DNA from: OM182 bacterium MED-G28
GTDB lineage: Bacteria > Pseudomonadota > Gammaproteobacteria > Pseudomonadales > Pseudohongiellaceae
Length of the DNA stretch: 64,000 nt
Direction of reading: 5' to 3'
Assembly: GCA_002457215.1 (NCBI GenBank)
Contig: NTJZ01000002.1
Coordinates: 124,001 to 188,000 of the forward strand
In this document: positions 42,829 to 51,491 of the stretch, in pieces
Numbering within the stretch: the first letter of the stretch is position 1
Layout: the number at the start of each line of letters is the position of its first letter
Notes under the pieces: generated by a model
The model's database searches: none
Seen by the model: only the letters and a program-made list of their open reading frames with translations
What the model was told of the DNA's origin: nothing
Position numbers and translations under genes: made by a program

Positions 42829-44979
42829 TTATTCTTCAGGTAAAGAGAATACATAGATAGCGTTGCCCCATCTTGGGTAGGTGATCTCTGTTGCGATCAC
42901 ACCAGGAACAGTACGGGGACTAGTCCCCCCGAGAGCACTCGTTACGGCAATATATTGTTTGCCATCAATAGCGAAAGAGACCGGATGGCCTTGCACAGAA
43001 GTGCCCAATCGAGTCTGCCACAGAATTTCCCCGGTATTGACATCTAAGGCCTTAAAGCGGCGGTCAAGATCTCCGACGAACACTAAGTCGCCCGCTGTTG
43101 AAATTGTGCCGGTGTGGAGAGATGCTCGTTGTTGATGACTCCAAACTTCCTCCATACTGTCTACATGGTAAGCGCCAACTTTACCCAAGTTGCCATCAGT
43201 GCCAGGCATTTCAAAAAATTTGCGGCTCGCTGCCAATCCGCCGCCACCTTGGACTAATGCAACTTCTCTAGCAGCATTTTCTAGACAGGTTTGACTTAAC
43301 GGCGCAATCATTAATCCAGAAGGCGGATGATAAGTCATGGAATGCCAATCTTTTCCACCAGCGCTGCTCGGACAAGCCGAAGTCCATTCATTCAATTGTG
43401 CATTCTGAATATCTTCTCGGTAAGTGACTTCTCCAGTCTCTGCATTGATATCAGTGAAAGCATTTTGAAAGACTGTTTCCACATAGTCTTCAAATTCGCC
43501 AGTTACCCGATTATTCTTCCAAAGAATTCCGTATTTGCCGAGGGAGTAAACAAACTTGTTATCACCACGATTAACTAAGACTCGTTCAAATACTTCGTCT
43601 AGATCTAGTGCTTCAGCTGGTACATGTTGAAAAAACCAATCCAATTCACCGCTGTTTGTGTTTACTGCGATTGTAGAATTGGTGTACAAACCGACGTCGA
43701 AAATTGACATGTGTCGTGAGACTGGGACCCAGGGTTTCTGTTGTGCTGTTCCCCAGTAAGTTAAGTTCAAGTCAGGGTCATAACTGCCTGTAATCCAGGT
43801 TTCACCGCCCGCTCGGAACACATCATCAAGGCCGCCCCAGGTGTCACCACCTGGTTGGCCCATTTCCGCAATTGTTTCGAATTGCCAAAGTAATTCGCCA
43901 TTGTCCGCATCGTAGGCGCTTACATAACAATCTTCAGGAATGTATCGTGCACAACCCGCTAATCCCTGTATTACTTTGCCATCTGCAACGATCGGTCCAG
44001 AAGAGTTGGAAAATCCTTTGCTGTTGTCAGCAACTTGAGTTTCCCAAACCTGTTCGCCTGTGCGTGCATCCAGGGCAACTAGTCTGGCATCAGTGGTCGC
44101 CTGAATAATCTTGTCGTCATACATGGCAATGTTGCGCATGTCTTGACGATTCGCGGGCCCACTCCAATGTTCCCAGATTAATTCACCGGTTTTGCCATCA
44201 AGTGCCTGAATAACGTTTCCAGGGTTGATGAGATAGATGATCCCGTTATAAACCAAAGGCGCGGGTTCAGAATCACCTTCATGCATGTTCCAGACCCATT
44301 CCAACGATAGACTTTTTACGTTCTCAGTATTGATTTCATCCAGAGGGCTGTAACTATGTCCATAAAAATTTCGCCGGTGCATTGGCCAGTCAGCGGGATC
44401 CGGGTCTCGCAACATCTCTTGAGTGAGAGGGACGAACTCAACAAAATCGTCAGTATTGCCAGCAACGGTTAAGCCTTGCGGCGCTGGCGGATCGGCTCTT
44501 TGCCGTTGTGCAACAATCTGGGAGATATTATCTGCAATAGTAAAATCTGTTTGGGCAGTAAGCGCATCACGGACTGAATCAACACCGTTGGCATCAAGAA
44601 TATGAGACACGATACTCAAATAGTCAGCGTCACTGAGATTTTCATTACCGCCAGGCGGCATGTTTGATTGGATGTTTCCAAGCAGTAGCGCAGGAGTTTG
44701 ACTTCCCCAGCGCTGCACAAATGAGAAACCGGAAAGTAATGGTCCGAGAGTCGTGCCTTCCAAGTTAGCGCCATGGCAGGCTGCACAATTGGTTGCAAAA
44801 AGATCTGAACCCTCAGCAGCCTGTAGTTCAAAACTAAGTGCAGTTTCTATTTCGGCAGGAACTAGGGCTACCTCCGGTGTGGTTTTTTCTCCACTGCAAG
44901 CGCTGAGCGCTATTGTTGAGAAAATAGCAAGTGAACTAAAGCCCAGGTGTCTTTTTTTAACTTCAATATTGAATTGCAT
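42829..44979 (-). CDS. PQQ-dependent quinohemoprotein dehydrogenase with N-terminal cytochrome c, lipoprotein (copy 1 of tandem pair)
   Basis: A 716-aa paralog of the downstream 711-aa protein, closely similar over the full length. Lipobox LSAC (Cys28), heme motif C65AACH69, PPGGNEN axial-Met region and the same propeller repeats (WPMHRRNFYGHSYSPLDEINTENV, ALDARTGEQVWETQVADNSKGFSNSSG, ALDVNTGEILWQTRLGTSVQGHP). The copies are 35 bp apart, a recent-looking tandem duplication. Differences concentrate in the N-terminal linker and near the C-terminus. The cytochrome-propeller order is opposite to textbook quinohemoproteins. Confidence 0.92.
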   Translation of the reverse strand: MQFNIEVKKRHLGFSSLAIFSTIALSACSGEKTTPEVALVPAEIETALSFELQAAEGSDLFATNCAACHGANLEGTTLGPLLSGFSFVQRWGSQTPALLLGNIQSNMPPGGNENLSDADYLSIVSHILDANGVDSVRDALTAQTDFTIADNISQIVAQRQRADPPAPQGLTVAGNTDDFVEFVPLTQEMLRDPDPADWPMHRRNFYGHSYSPLDEINTENVKSLSLEWVWNMHEGDSEPAPLVYNGIIYLINPGNVIQALDGKTGELIWEHWSGPANRQDMRNIAMYDDKIIQATTDARLVALDARTGEQVWETQVADNSKGFSNSSGPIVADGKVIQGLAGCARYIPEDCYVSAYDADNGELLWQFETIAEMGQPGGDTWGGLDDVFRAGGETWITGSYDPDLNLTYWGTAQQKPWVPVSRHMSIFDVGLYTNSTIAVNTNSGELDWFFQHVPAEALDLDEVFERVLVNRGDNKFVYSLGKYGILWKNNRVTGEFEDYVETVFQNAFTDINAETGEVTYREDIQNAQLNEWTSACPSSAGGKDWHSMTYHPPSGLMIAPLSQTCLENAAREVALVQGGGGLAASRKFFEMPGTDGNLGKVGAYHVDSMEEVWSHQQRASLHTGTISTAGDLVFVGDLDRRFKALDVNTGEILWQTRLGTSVQGHPVSFAIDGKQYIAVTSALGGTSPRTVPGVIATEITYPRWGNAIYVFSLPEE

Positions 44980-44996
44980 TCTATTTAACCCAGTAA

Positions 44997-45446
44997 CTAC
45001 TGATTATCGAATTGGCTACGTAGAAAAACCCAACCCCGTAATTCGCCCGGCGGGTTGCTCTCGCTATGAATTTGAATATAAAACTCGTTATTGCGCAGTG
45101 CTTCTACTTGTTCGTCAGAAAGGCTTAACTCACCTCCAACATTTCCATTGGTCGCTTGAGAAACTTCGAGTGTATGAATCACAGGTCCAGGTTGTGCAGG
45201 TGGTCCATTGTGAATATGGGCGCCAGTGGCTACTGAGCTCATGCCAGTAAAATTGCCTTCAACACTGAGTGAATTTCCGCTAAGCGTTAAAATAACTTCG
45301 CCTTCACCGAGAATGGTAGTTACGGTCTGAGGAGTAGTCGGCATCGGTGAGAGTCGTGCTCGAAAAACCTCTTGTGCTTGAATGGCGGATGAGAAAAATA
45401 GGATGCCAGTAACTAAAATAAGTGGGATTTTAAGGCCGAGTTTCAT
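44997..45446 (-). CDS. Exported CHRD-domain protein
   Basis: A 149-aa protein with a signal peptide (cleavage near SSAIQAQ) and one CHRD domain: GMSSVATGAHIHNGPPAQPGP, FYIQIHSESNPPGELRGW, the conserved His and NPPGELRG signature. CHRD proteins are small beta-sandwiches of uncertain function, frequent in secreted proteins of marine bacteria. It lies 17 bp upstream of the first PQQ gene, so it is probably co-transcribed with the tandem dehydrogenases. Confidence 0.92.
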   Translation of the reverse strand: MKLGLKIPLILVTGILFFSSAIQAQEVFRARLSPMPTTPQTVTTILGEGEVILTLSGNSLSVEGNFTGMSSVATGAHIHNGPPAQPGPVIHTLEVSQATNGNVGGELSLSDEQVEALRNNEFYIQIHSESNPPGELRGWVFLRSQFDNQ

Positions 45447-45501
45447 AATTACCTCATGGCTTTAGTTATTTGAAAATTCTGTTGTGAAAGCTAACAGTAA
45501 A

Positions 45502-45525
45502 CCGCGCGATATTGCAATCGCGCGG
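45502..45525 (-). terminator. GC-rich hairpin, probable terminator after the tannase gene
   Basis: CCGCGCGAT and ATCGCGCGG form a perfect 9-bp stem with a 6-nt loop; on the minus strand it is followed by TTTACTGTT, a short imperfect U-tract. It lies between the tannase-family stop and the CHRD start. Confidence 0.6.
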
Positions 45526-45574
45526 CTAAAACTTCGACTATATTCAGTCAGTTAGTGGAGGTGTGAACGATTAG

Positions 45575-47218
45575 TTAGCGACACTGAAAGTTTTCGACGA
45601 ACCAATTGTCAGGATTGTTCGCATCATTTGCTGGACCAATGTAATGTGCTCGCTGCGGATACGCGCACACAGGACGCTGATTATCCACTTTGCCATCAGT
45701 TCGGTGCTCGGCAGTGACATATTCTGGCGCCACACCATTTTCAACCCAGTCCACAAGTGGCGCGAGCTTGTCCCAATTATCCGGTCCCGGTCCTCCCCGA
45801 CAATGACCCATTCCCGGCGCCATAAACAATCTGCTAGCCTCGCTGGCCTGAGTTAGATTGCCATCAAAAGTCGCGTTAACCATTTCATTGAAGTAGTCCA
45901 ATGTATCTTCTGCCACGATTAACGTATCTACCCAGCCATGATAAACAATTAGCTTGCCGCCACGATCTTTAAGGAACTGGCTCAGATCAGGATCAGTAGC
46001 ATCAGTAATCGACATCATTAAGTCGCCTTTGCCAGAGTAAAAATCATTAATGTCGTAATCCTTCCAGTGAAATTCGGGAAAAACTCCATCGGTCTTTGCT
46101 TCATAGTTGTAGTCCCTTACGTTGGGAATAGTTACCCCGGGATCATCTTCATAAAACAGATAGTTCATGTGATCGCCCGCGACACCAACTAATTTCGATG
46201 GCCCCATATTGTTGCCTTCGTGGGGAACATAGAAGCCCGTCCATCGGGGTTCGGATCCAAATGCTTTCCCAGGGTATACCTGCCTTCCGGCATCATCCTG
46301 TGGGCCGCTATAAAAATCGATAATGGTCTGGAGTTGGGCGCTCGTAAAACATTGATCTGAATTGGTGCCTGACGGACACATGAGATCTGACAGATCCAGC
46401 GTTGGGTCGAAATTGCAGCTCATGGGGTTATCGATTACGCCATCGCTAATACCATCGATAGCATCGCATTTGCCCAATACTTGTTCGTGTAAAACATCGA
46501 TTAGATTCAAGCTATCAAAGCTGCCATTGCCGTCGGTATCCACTGCTAAGTTCCCGGCAAGATTGTTGCTATACATTCGTTGCAGATTCCAGACACCGGA
46601 GGCATTTAACGCCTGGTATGCAAAGGCTGGCGCGCCAGCTACTATGCCATCAAAATCATTGGGATATCGTTGTGCCTCCATGAGACCTTGACGTCCGCCT
46701 TGAGAGCAGCCTTCAAAATAAGAAAAATCAGGACTGCGATTGTAATATTCATTAACTAATCGTTTGCCAGCCATCACGGTTAGGTGCACTGCACGATAGC
46801 CAAAATCAATCTCTGCCTGGCGATTGTTGAATGCAAAAGATGCACCAGGCTCAACACCATTGTCGTGGCCTAAGTTGGAATTAGTTACTGCATAACCCTC
46901 GGCGACACGGTGATTAGCGTAGTCTAAGTCGCCGTCTTTACCGCCATCGCCCCATTGTAGAAATCTTCCATTCCAATTTTCAGGTAAAGGCAATTGCGCA
47001 TGAAAATGGATAGCTGGAGAGATAATTCCTCGCACATAGCAATAGTCATTGTCTGACTGGTCGTTGTCTCTTATCTGTGCCAAGGTAATGGTAAGATTGC
47101 GCAAAAATACCAAGTCTTCGCAGGCTTGAGCGTCGGAATTTGTTTGGTTCTGACCAAGGCCAAGGCTTGAAAATGATAAGAAGAGCAGAAAGATTAATAA
47201 ATTAGCAAAGCGAGACAT
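45575..47218 (-). CDS. Secreted tannase/feruloyl-esterase-family hydrolase
   Basis: 547 aa from ATG 47218 with AGGTG ahead (the track extends to 47254). Signal peptide MSRFANLLIFLLFLSFSSLG. The catalytic motif is G-C171-S172-Q-G-G (YFEGCSQGGRQGLMEAQRYP), with the disulfide partner Cys typical of the tannase/feruloyl esterase family; the C-terminal acid and His lie near YHGWVDTLIVAEDTLDY and APGMGHCRGG. It cleaves phenolic esters such as gallate, ferulate or related aromatic esters. It could release aromatic or sugar parts from algal or plant material. Confidence 0.92.
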   Translation of the reverse strand: MSRFANLLIFLLFLSFSSLGLGQNQTNSDAQACEDLVFLRNLTITLAQIRDNDQSDNDYCYVRGIISPAIHFHAQLPLPENWNGRFLQWGDGGKDGDLDYANHRVAEGYAVTNSNLGHDNGVEPGASFAFNNRQAEIDFGYRAVHLTVMAGKRLVNEYYNRSPDFSYFEGCSQGGRQGLMEAQRYPNDFDGIVAGAPAFAYQALNASGVWNLQRMYSNNLAGNLAVDTDGNGSFDSLNLIDVLHEQVLGKCDAIDGISDGVIDNPMSCNFDPTLDLSDLMCPSGTNSDQCFTSAQLQTIIDFYSGPQDDAGRQVYPGKAFGSEPRWTGFYVPHEGNNMGPSKLVGVAGDHMNYLFYEDDPGVTIPNVRDYNYEAKTDGVFPEFHWKDYDINDFYSGKGDLMMSITDATDPDLSQFLKDRGGKLIVYHGWVDTLIVAEDTLDYFNEMVNATFDGNLTQASEASRLFMAPGMGHCRGGPGPDNWDKLAPLVDWVENGVAPEYVTAEHRTDGKVDNQRPVCAYPQRAHYIGPANDANNPDNWFVENFQCR

Positions 47219-47275
47219 AAAAGCACCTGCATTCCTTTTTTGTAAATTCAGCATTAAGTACTGAGACTACAGGCT

Positions 47276-47953
47276 GTGTGTGGACGATTCAATCTAATCA
47301 ATAGCCCAGAGATCCAAAGCCTTTGTGAAACTCTTGGAATCAGCTTACAGGCTAGTCATGAAAGCCATGACATAGCTCCCGGGGACAAAATTTCGATTAT
47401 TCACAACGAAGCAGGTGTGCGTAAAATATCAGAGGCGATTTGGTGGTTGTTTCTCGATAAGGAATCCCTCAAACCCAACTACAAGTACGCCAGCTTCAAC
47501 TCGAGATCAGACAAATTATCTAGTAAACGTGCAGTTGCCTATAAACCATTTCGAGAGTCTCGCTGTCTTATTCCTGCTTCTGCATTTGTCGAAGGTTTGG
47601 GTGATAAAAAAACATATCACAAGATCGAATTAGAAGATTCAGCAATTGCCTTTGGCGGTTTATATAAAGAGCATTTGAATCGAGAAACTGGAGAAATAGT
47701 GTATTCAGCGTCGATAATCACTCTGCCACCGTTAGTCCCTCAATGGAACGAAATTCACCCCAAATCGATGCCACTGATGCTGGATTTTGAAGATTCAGAC
47801 TTGGTTGAAAAATGGTTGGACCCGAAAGTCCGAGACGTCGAACAATTTGAATTTTTGTTGGACCCTAAAGTATCGACGCCAATGAAAATCACCAAAATAG
47901 ATAAGCCCAGCAAATGGAATCCGATTGAAGAGAGCTTCATGATCCAGAAGTAA
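47276..47953 (+). CDS. SRAP (YedK/HMCES-type) SOS response-associated peptidase-family protein
   Basis: A 225-aa protein starting MCGRFNL: catalytic Cys2 becomes N-terminal after Met removal and forms a thiazolidine crosslink to abasic sites in single-stranded DNA. N75 (ASFNSRSD), E106 (ASAFVEG) and H161 (NEIHPKSMP) match the other active-site residues. The usual GFYEW block is AFVEG, with Glu kept and the Trp lost. Start is GTG. The 57-bp gap to the divergent esterase gene must hold two promoters. Its job is to protect abasic sites in single-stranded DNA during replication. Confidence 0.92.
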   Translation: MCGRFNLINSPEIQSLCETLGISLQASHESHDIAPGDKISIIHNEAGVRKISEAIWWLFLDKESLKPNYKYASFNSRSDKLSSKRAVAYKPFRESRCLIPASAFVEGLGDKKTYHKIELEDSAIAFGGLYKEHLNRETGEIVYSASIITLPPLVPQWNEIHPKSMPLMLDFEDSDLVEKWLDPKVRDVEQFEFLLDPKVSTPMKITKIDKPSKWNPIEESFMIQK

Positions 47954-47997
47954 TTACCGCAGTGAATGTTTAGTGATACAAAATAGGTAACACGTTT

Positions 47998-49170
47998 ATG
48001 TCAGAAAAAAAATCCAAAACCTTGGAAGTAAACAAAACCACCAAGATAAAAAGGCGCACAGTTTTGAAATCTGCAGCGATTCCTTTGGTTGCATCATTCA
48101 CATCAAGGCCATCAACAGCCCAGAATTCTGTCATCGGCAGAAAAATAAGAGTTGGTATCATAGGGGCTGGTGCCAATGTACGGAATGTTCAGCTAGCAGG
48201 ATTTCGAGCCATTGCCGAGTGCGAAGTTGCTGCAGTAGCAAACAGGACCCTGCAATCGAGTCAGCGAGTTGCTTCAGAGTTTGGTATTCCTAAAGCTTAC
48301 GGTTCCTGGCAAGAATTGCTTGCTGACGAAGAGATAGATGCAGTGCTTATTGGCACTTGGCCCTACATGCATCGAGATCTCACACTGGCGAGCCTTGAAA
48401 GTGGAAAACATGTCATGTGTCAGGCGCGCATGGCAAATAATACTGAAGAAGCTCGGGAAATGTTGGCAGCTTCTCTTCGCTATCCTGATTTGATATCTCA
48501 ATTGGTGCCAACTTCCACGAGTTATGTGATAGACAATGTGGTGCAGCGCTTGGTCTCGGAGAGTTATTTAGGCGACGTTCTTTCAGTTGAGATACAGCGG
48601 TTAAGGAGAACCTTTGTTGAAAATCCAGCTGAACTGGACTGGCGACATGATGTGGAATTCAGTGGCGTTAACACACTAAACTTAGGCTCAACTTATGAAT
48701 CGATGATGCGTTGGCTAGGCCCGGGTAATCAGGTCATGGCACAAACAAAAACTCATGTGGCTAAACGTTTAAATCGTGATGGTCAAAGTGTTGATGTAGA
48801 AATTCCCGACCATGTTGATGTTATCTATGAGCTCGCTAATAGCGCGCAAGTTCACATGCGTTTTAGTGAAACTACGGGCCTCTCAAGTGGCAATCAAACC
48901 TGGATACATGGTAGTGATGGCACGATTTTTGTTGATAACAGACAAAATGTATTTGTTGGAAGGCGCGGTGATAATGAGTTATCACCGCTCCCCAATCCTG
49001 TTCAAGAGCAAGCCTATTATCGCGTCGAAGAAGAGTTCATCAACGCAATATTAGGCAGAGAAGAAATTTCACTGAACAGTTTTGCTACTGGTGTTCAATA
49101 TATGGAGTGGACCGAGGCTGTACATCGAAGTGCTGCATCTGGCCGGCGAATTGAATTACCCTTGGTTTAA
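47998..49170 (+). CDS. Exported Gfo/Idh/MocA-family protein lacking the usual catalytic Lys/His
   Basis: A 390-aa protein with a Tat-like signal (KRRTVLKSAAIPLVASF, near STAQ) and a Rossmann domain beginning VGIIGAGANVRNVQLAGF. Where active members have EKP, this one has CQARMA, and the GDxGxH block reads LNLGSTYESMMRWLG, so the standard catalytic Lys and His are missing. It may bind a sugar or act with different residues. The pattern occurs as a recognised side branch, in my memory. Located 44 bp after the SRAP gene and 41 bp before fghA, all on the plus strand. Confidence 0.88.
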   Translation: MSEKKSKTLEVNKTTKIKRRTVLKSAAIPLVASFTSRPSTAQNSVIGRKIRVGIIGAGANVRNVQLAGFRAIAECEVAAVANRTLQSSQRVASEFGIPKAYGSWQELLADEEIDAVLIGTWPYMHRDLTLASLESGKHVMCQARMANNTEEAREMLAASLRYPDLISQLVPTSTSYVIDNVVQRLVSESYLGDVLSVEIQRLRRTFVENPAELDWRHDVEFSGVNTLNLGSTYESMMRWLGPGNQVMAQTKTHVAKRLNRDGQSVDVEIPDHVDVIYELANSAQVHMRFSETTGLSSGNQTWIHGSDGTIFVDNRQNVFVGRRGDNELSPLPNPVQEQAYYRVEEEFINAILGREEISLNSFATGVQYMEWTEAVHRSAASGRRIELPLV

Positions 49171-49211
49171 TTCAAATTTTTAGAGTTAATGCACATAGGA
49201 ATAAGAATCGA

Positions 49212-50066
49212 ATGGAAGAGATAGCGCGAAATAAGTGCTTTGGTGGCACTCAGATTCGATGTAAACATTTTTCGTCGACTGTCATCTGTGAAATGAATTT
49301 TTCAGTATTTCTGCCGGAGCAAGTACCCAGCAGTGCTGACGTAAAATTACCAGTAATCTATTGGTTGTCAGGTTTAACTTGCACTGATGAAAACTTTGTC
49401 CAAAAAGCGGGTGCTCAGAAACTGGCTTCAGAGCTTGGCGTCATTATCGTGGCTCCGGATACCAGTCCTCGTGGAGAGGGAGTGCCGGATGATGCAGATG
49501 CTGCTTATGATTTTGGTCTAGGCGCAGGCTTTTATCTAAATGCAACTCAAGAGCCTTGGAAAAAACATTATCAGATGTACGACTATGTAGTTGAAGAACT
49601 ACCTTCAATAATAAATCGAGAATTTCCTGCAGATGAAAAACTTCAATCGATAATGGGTCATTCAATGGGAGGTCATGGAGCGATATCAATTGCGTTAAAA
49701 AATCCTGACAAATACAAGTGCGCATCAGCCTTCGCGCCCATTGCTTCTCCAATGAATTGCCCTTGGGGAGTCAAGGCTTTTAAGAACTACCTCGGTGACG
49801 ATGAGAGCAAATGGGCTGACTACGATTCGGTCGAGCTCATGAAAAAAGCAATCCAACCAATTCCGATGCTGGTAGATCAGGGGTCAGCAGACCAATTTCT
49901 AGAGGAACAACTAAAGCCTTCGCTATTGGTAGAAGTAGCTAACCGGACGGGTTATCCCCTTCGTTATAGCCAGATCGATGGTTATGACCACAGCTATTTT
50001 TTTATCTCGAGCTTTATCGAGAAGCACTTACATTTCCATGCTGGAATATTAGGGAAAGGTGTTTAA
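49212..50066 (+). CDS. fghA: S-formylglutathione hydrolase
   Basis: A 284-aa esterase-D/FghA protein. It hydrolyses S-formylglutathione to formate and glutathione, the second step of glutathione-linked formaldehyde oxidation in the cytoplasm. Key residues: nucleophile S151 (MGHSMGGHGA), acid D227 (GSADQFLEEQ), base H260 (DGYDHSYFF); CTDENF at the N-terminal oxyanion region is typical. The usual partner, glutathione-dependent formaldehyde dehydrogenase (AdhC), is not adjacent. Its stop overlaps the convergent UbiA-family stop by 4 bp, so the two 3' ends share sequence. Confidence 0.95.
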   Translation: MEEIARNKCFGGTQIRCKHFSSTVICEMNFSVFLPEQVPSSADVKLPVIYWLSGLTCTDENFVQKAGAQKLASELGVIIVAPDTSPRGEGVPDDADAAYDFGLGAGFYLNATQEPWKKHYQMYDYVVEELPSIINREFPADEKLQSIMGHSMGGHGAISIALKNPDKYKCASAFAPIASPMNCPWGVKAFKNYLGDDESKWADYDSVELMKKAIQPIPMLVDQGSADQFLEEQLKPSLLVEVANRTGYPLRYSQIDGYDHSYFFISSFIEKHLHFHAGILGKGV

Positions 50067-51487
50067 GCCGCGATCCAAATCAGCAGTCCGCATACCAGTG
50101 CGATTACTTGTCCTATTCTATCTGTTAAGGCAAACAACACTGGGTCTTCCTCGAGTTTTCCCTCATTAGCGAAATGCCAGATACGAACCAGCAACACCAT
50201 AAATAGCGGGCAAATTAACCATAGTACGAGAGGTGAACTGTAGAGCTGGGTTGTTTCTGGCGAAGTTATGTAAAGCATAAAAACTGCTATAGCAAATCCG
50301 CTGGAGCCTATACCTATTCTTGAAAGCAACGGCGTATGCACATCATGATAGGCCCTCCCTTCGATCCTATGTTTACTCTCTGCAACTAGATTTAACAATT
50401 CCGTTACTCGTTTAACTAGGGCCAAGCCAAAAAACAAAAATAAAGAAAACGCCACTAGCCAACCTGTAGCTTGAACAGTAATTGCTGCAGCACCTGCTAT
50501 TATTCTGAGGGTATAAAGCATAGCTAGAGTAACAGCATCCAGCAGAAATAAGCGTTTCAGGTAAAAACTGTATAAAGAAGTTAAGACTCCATAGCCTAAC
50601 AGCGCCAACAAAAATAAGAATGGAAGTTTGAAGGCGATAAGAAATCCTCCCAAAAAGAGAAGCGGGGCAGCAATAAACCCGACCACTAGTGGAAGCTCAC
50701 CTGACGCAAGAGCTCGATGACGTTTCGATCGATGTTGTCTATCACTGAACAAATCCAGCATATCGTTAAGGAGATAGACACTAGACGCACACAAACAAAA
50801 ACTTACATAAGCAGTGGTTGAAAGAAGCAATAGGTCAAAATCATTAACTTGGTGAGACAAGACCAAAGGCAAAAAAACCAGAAGATTCTTGAGCCATTGA
50901 TGGGGGCGCATAGCTTCTAGAAGCTTTAGCGTTCTTGAGTAAGGTAAATCGAAGCGTGTTAATTTTTTATTTTCAACTTTCTTTGCCAGATTATCTCCAC
51001 AGTTAACTAGAAGCGCCTCGGCACTTTCTTTCCATATTGGTAAGTCATCAGCAGAATTTCCAGCATAAGAAAATGCTTCGTCAGAATTTATTTCTTTAAT
51101 TTTTTTTAGCTTGTGTCTGGACTTTAGATTTATACATTCATCGCTACCGAAAACCTCGTCGAATAAATCCCAGCGCCGGCTAATACTTTCTACAGCAATC
51201 TGGTTTGATGCGGAGATAAGCACAAGTTTTCTGCCATGGGCTTTCTCTTGTTCCAAAAACCTTTGAAATTCTTCATTTATCGGAAGTCGATCTGCAGGCA
51301 AAACTACCCGCTTCGCTAATTGAAATTTTAGATGAGCTCTTCCTTTTAAAAGCCAAAGCGGAATTGCAAATAAATAGAAAAAATTCTTCTTTAAAAGGAG
51401 TAATAACGACTCGAATATTAAATCTGTCTTGATTAATGTGCCGTCGAGATCAACAAACAGTGGAAGATGGGGATTTGAGCTAGTCAA
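50063..51487 (-). CDS. HAD phosphatase fused to UbiA-family phosphoribosyltransferase (decaprenyl-phosphate-phosphoribose synthase-like)
   Basis: A 474-aa fusion. Residues ~1-200 are a HAD phosphatase (D13-L-D15-G-T17 motif, VLISAS, GNSADD). Residues ~205-474 are a UbiA-type integral membrane transferase with NDMLDLFSDRQHRSKRHRALASG (metal/pyrophosphate-binding Asp motif) and about eight membrane segments. In mycobacteria the matching steps are Rv3806c (transfer of 5-phosphoribosyl to polyprenyl phosphate) and Rv3807c (5-phosphate removal). The two activities fused in one chain would make polyprenyl-phospho-ribose directly. TTG start, four bases after the SDR stop. Downstream partner of DprE1/DprE2 homologs in one operon. 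Confidence 0.88.
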   Translation of the reverse strand: MTSSNPHLPLFVDLDGTLIKTDLIFESLLLLLKKNFFYLFAIPLWLLKGRAHLKFQLAKRVVLPADRLPINEEFQRFLEQEKAHGRKLVLISASNQIAVESISRRWDLFDEVFGSDECINLKSRHKLKKIKEINSDEAFSYAGNSADDLPIWKESAEALLVNCGDNLAKKVENKKLTRFDLPYSRTLKLLEAMRPHQWLKNLLVFLPLVLSHQVNDFDLLLLSTTAYVSFCLCASSVYLLNDMLDLFSDRQHRSKRHRALASGELPLVVGFIAAPLLFLGGFLIAFKLPFLFLLALLGYGVLTSLYSFYLKRLFLLDAVTLAMLYTLRIIAGAAAITVQATGWLVAFSLFLFFGLALVKRVTELLNLVAESKHRIEGRAYHDVHTPLLSRIGIGSSGFAIAVFMLYITSPETTQLYSSPLVLWLICPLFMVLLVRIWHFANEGKLEEDPVLFALTDRIGQVIALVCGLLIWIAA

Positions 51488-51491
51488 CTAT

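Noticed and set aside
39191-50066. A formaldehyde-detoxification module (GFA protein and fghA)
   Set aside because: The genes are ~10 kb apart on opposite strands, AdhC is missing, and GFA-family proteins often do not act on formaldehyde.
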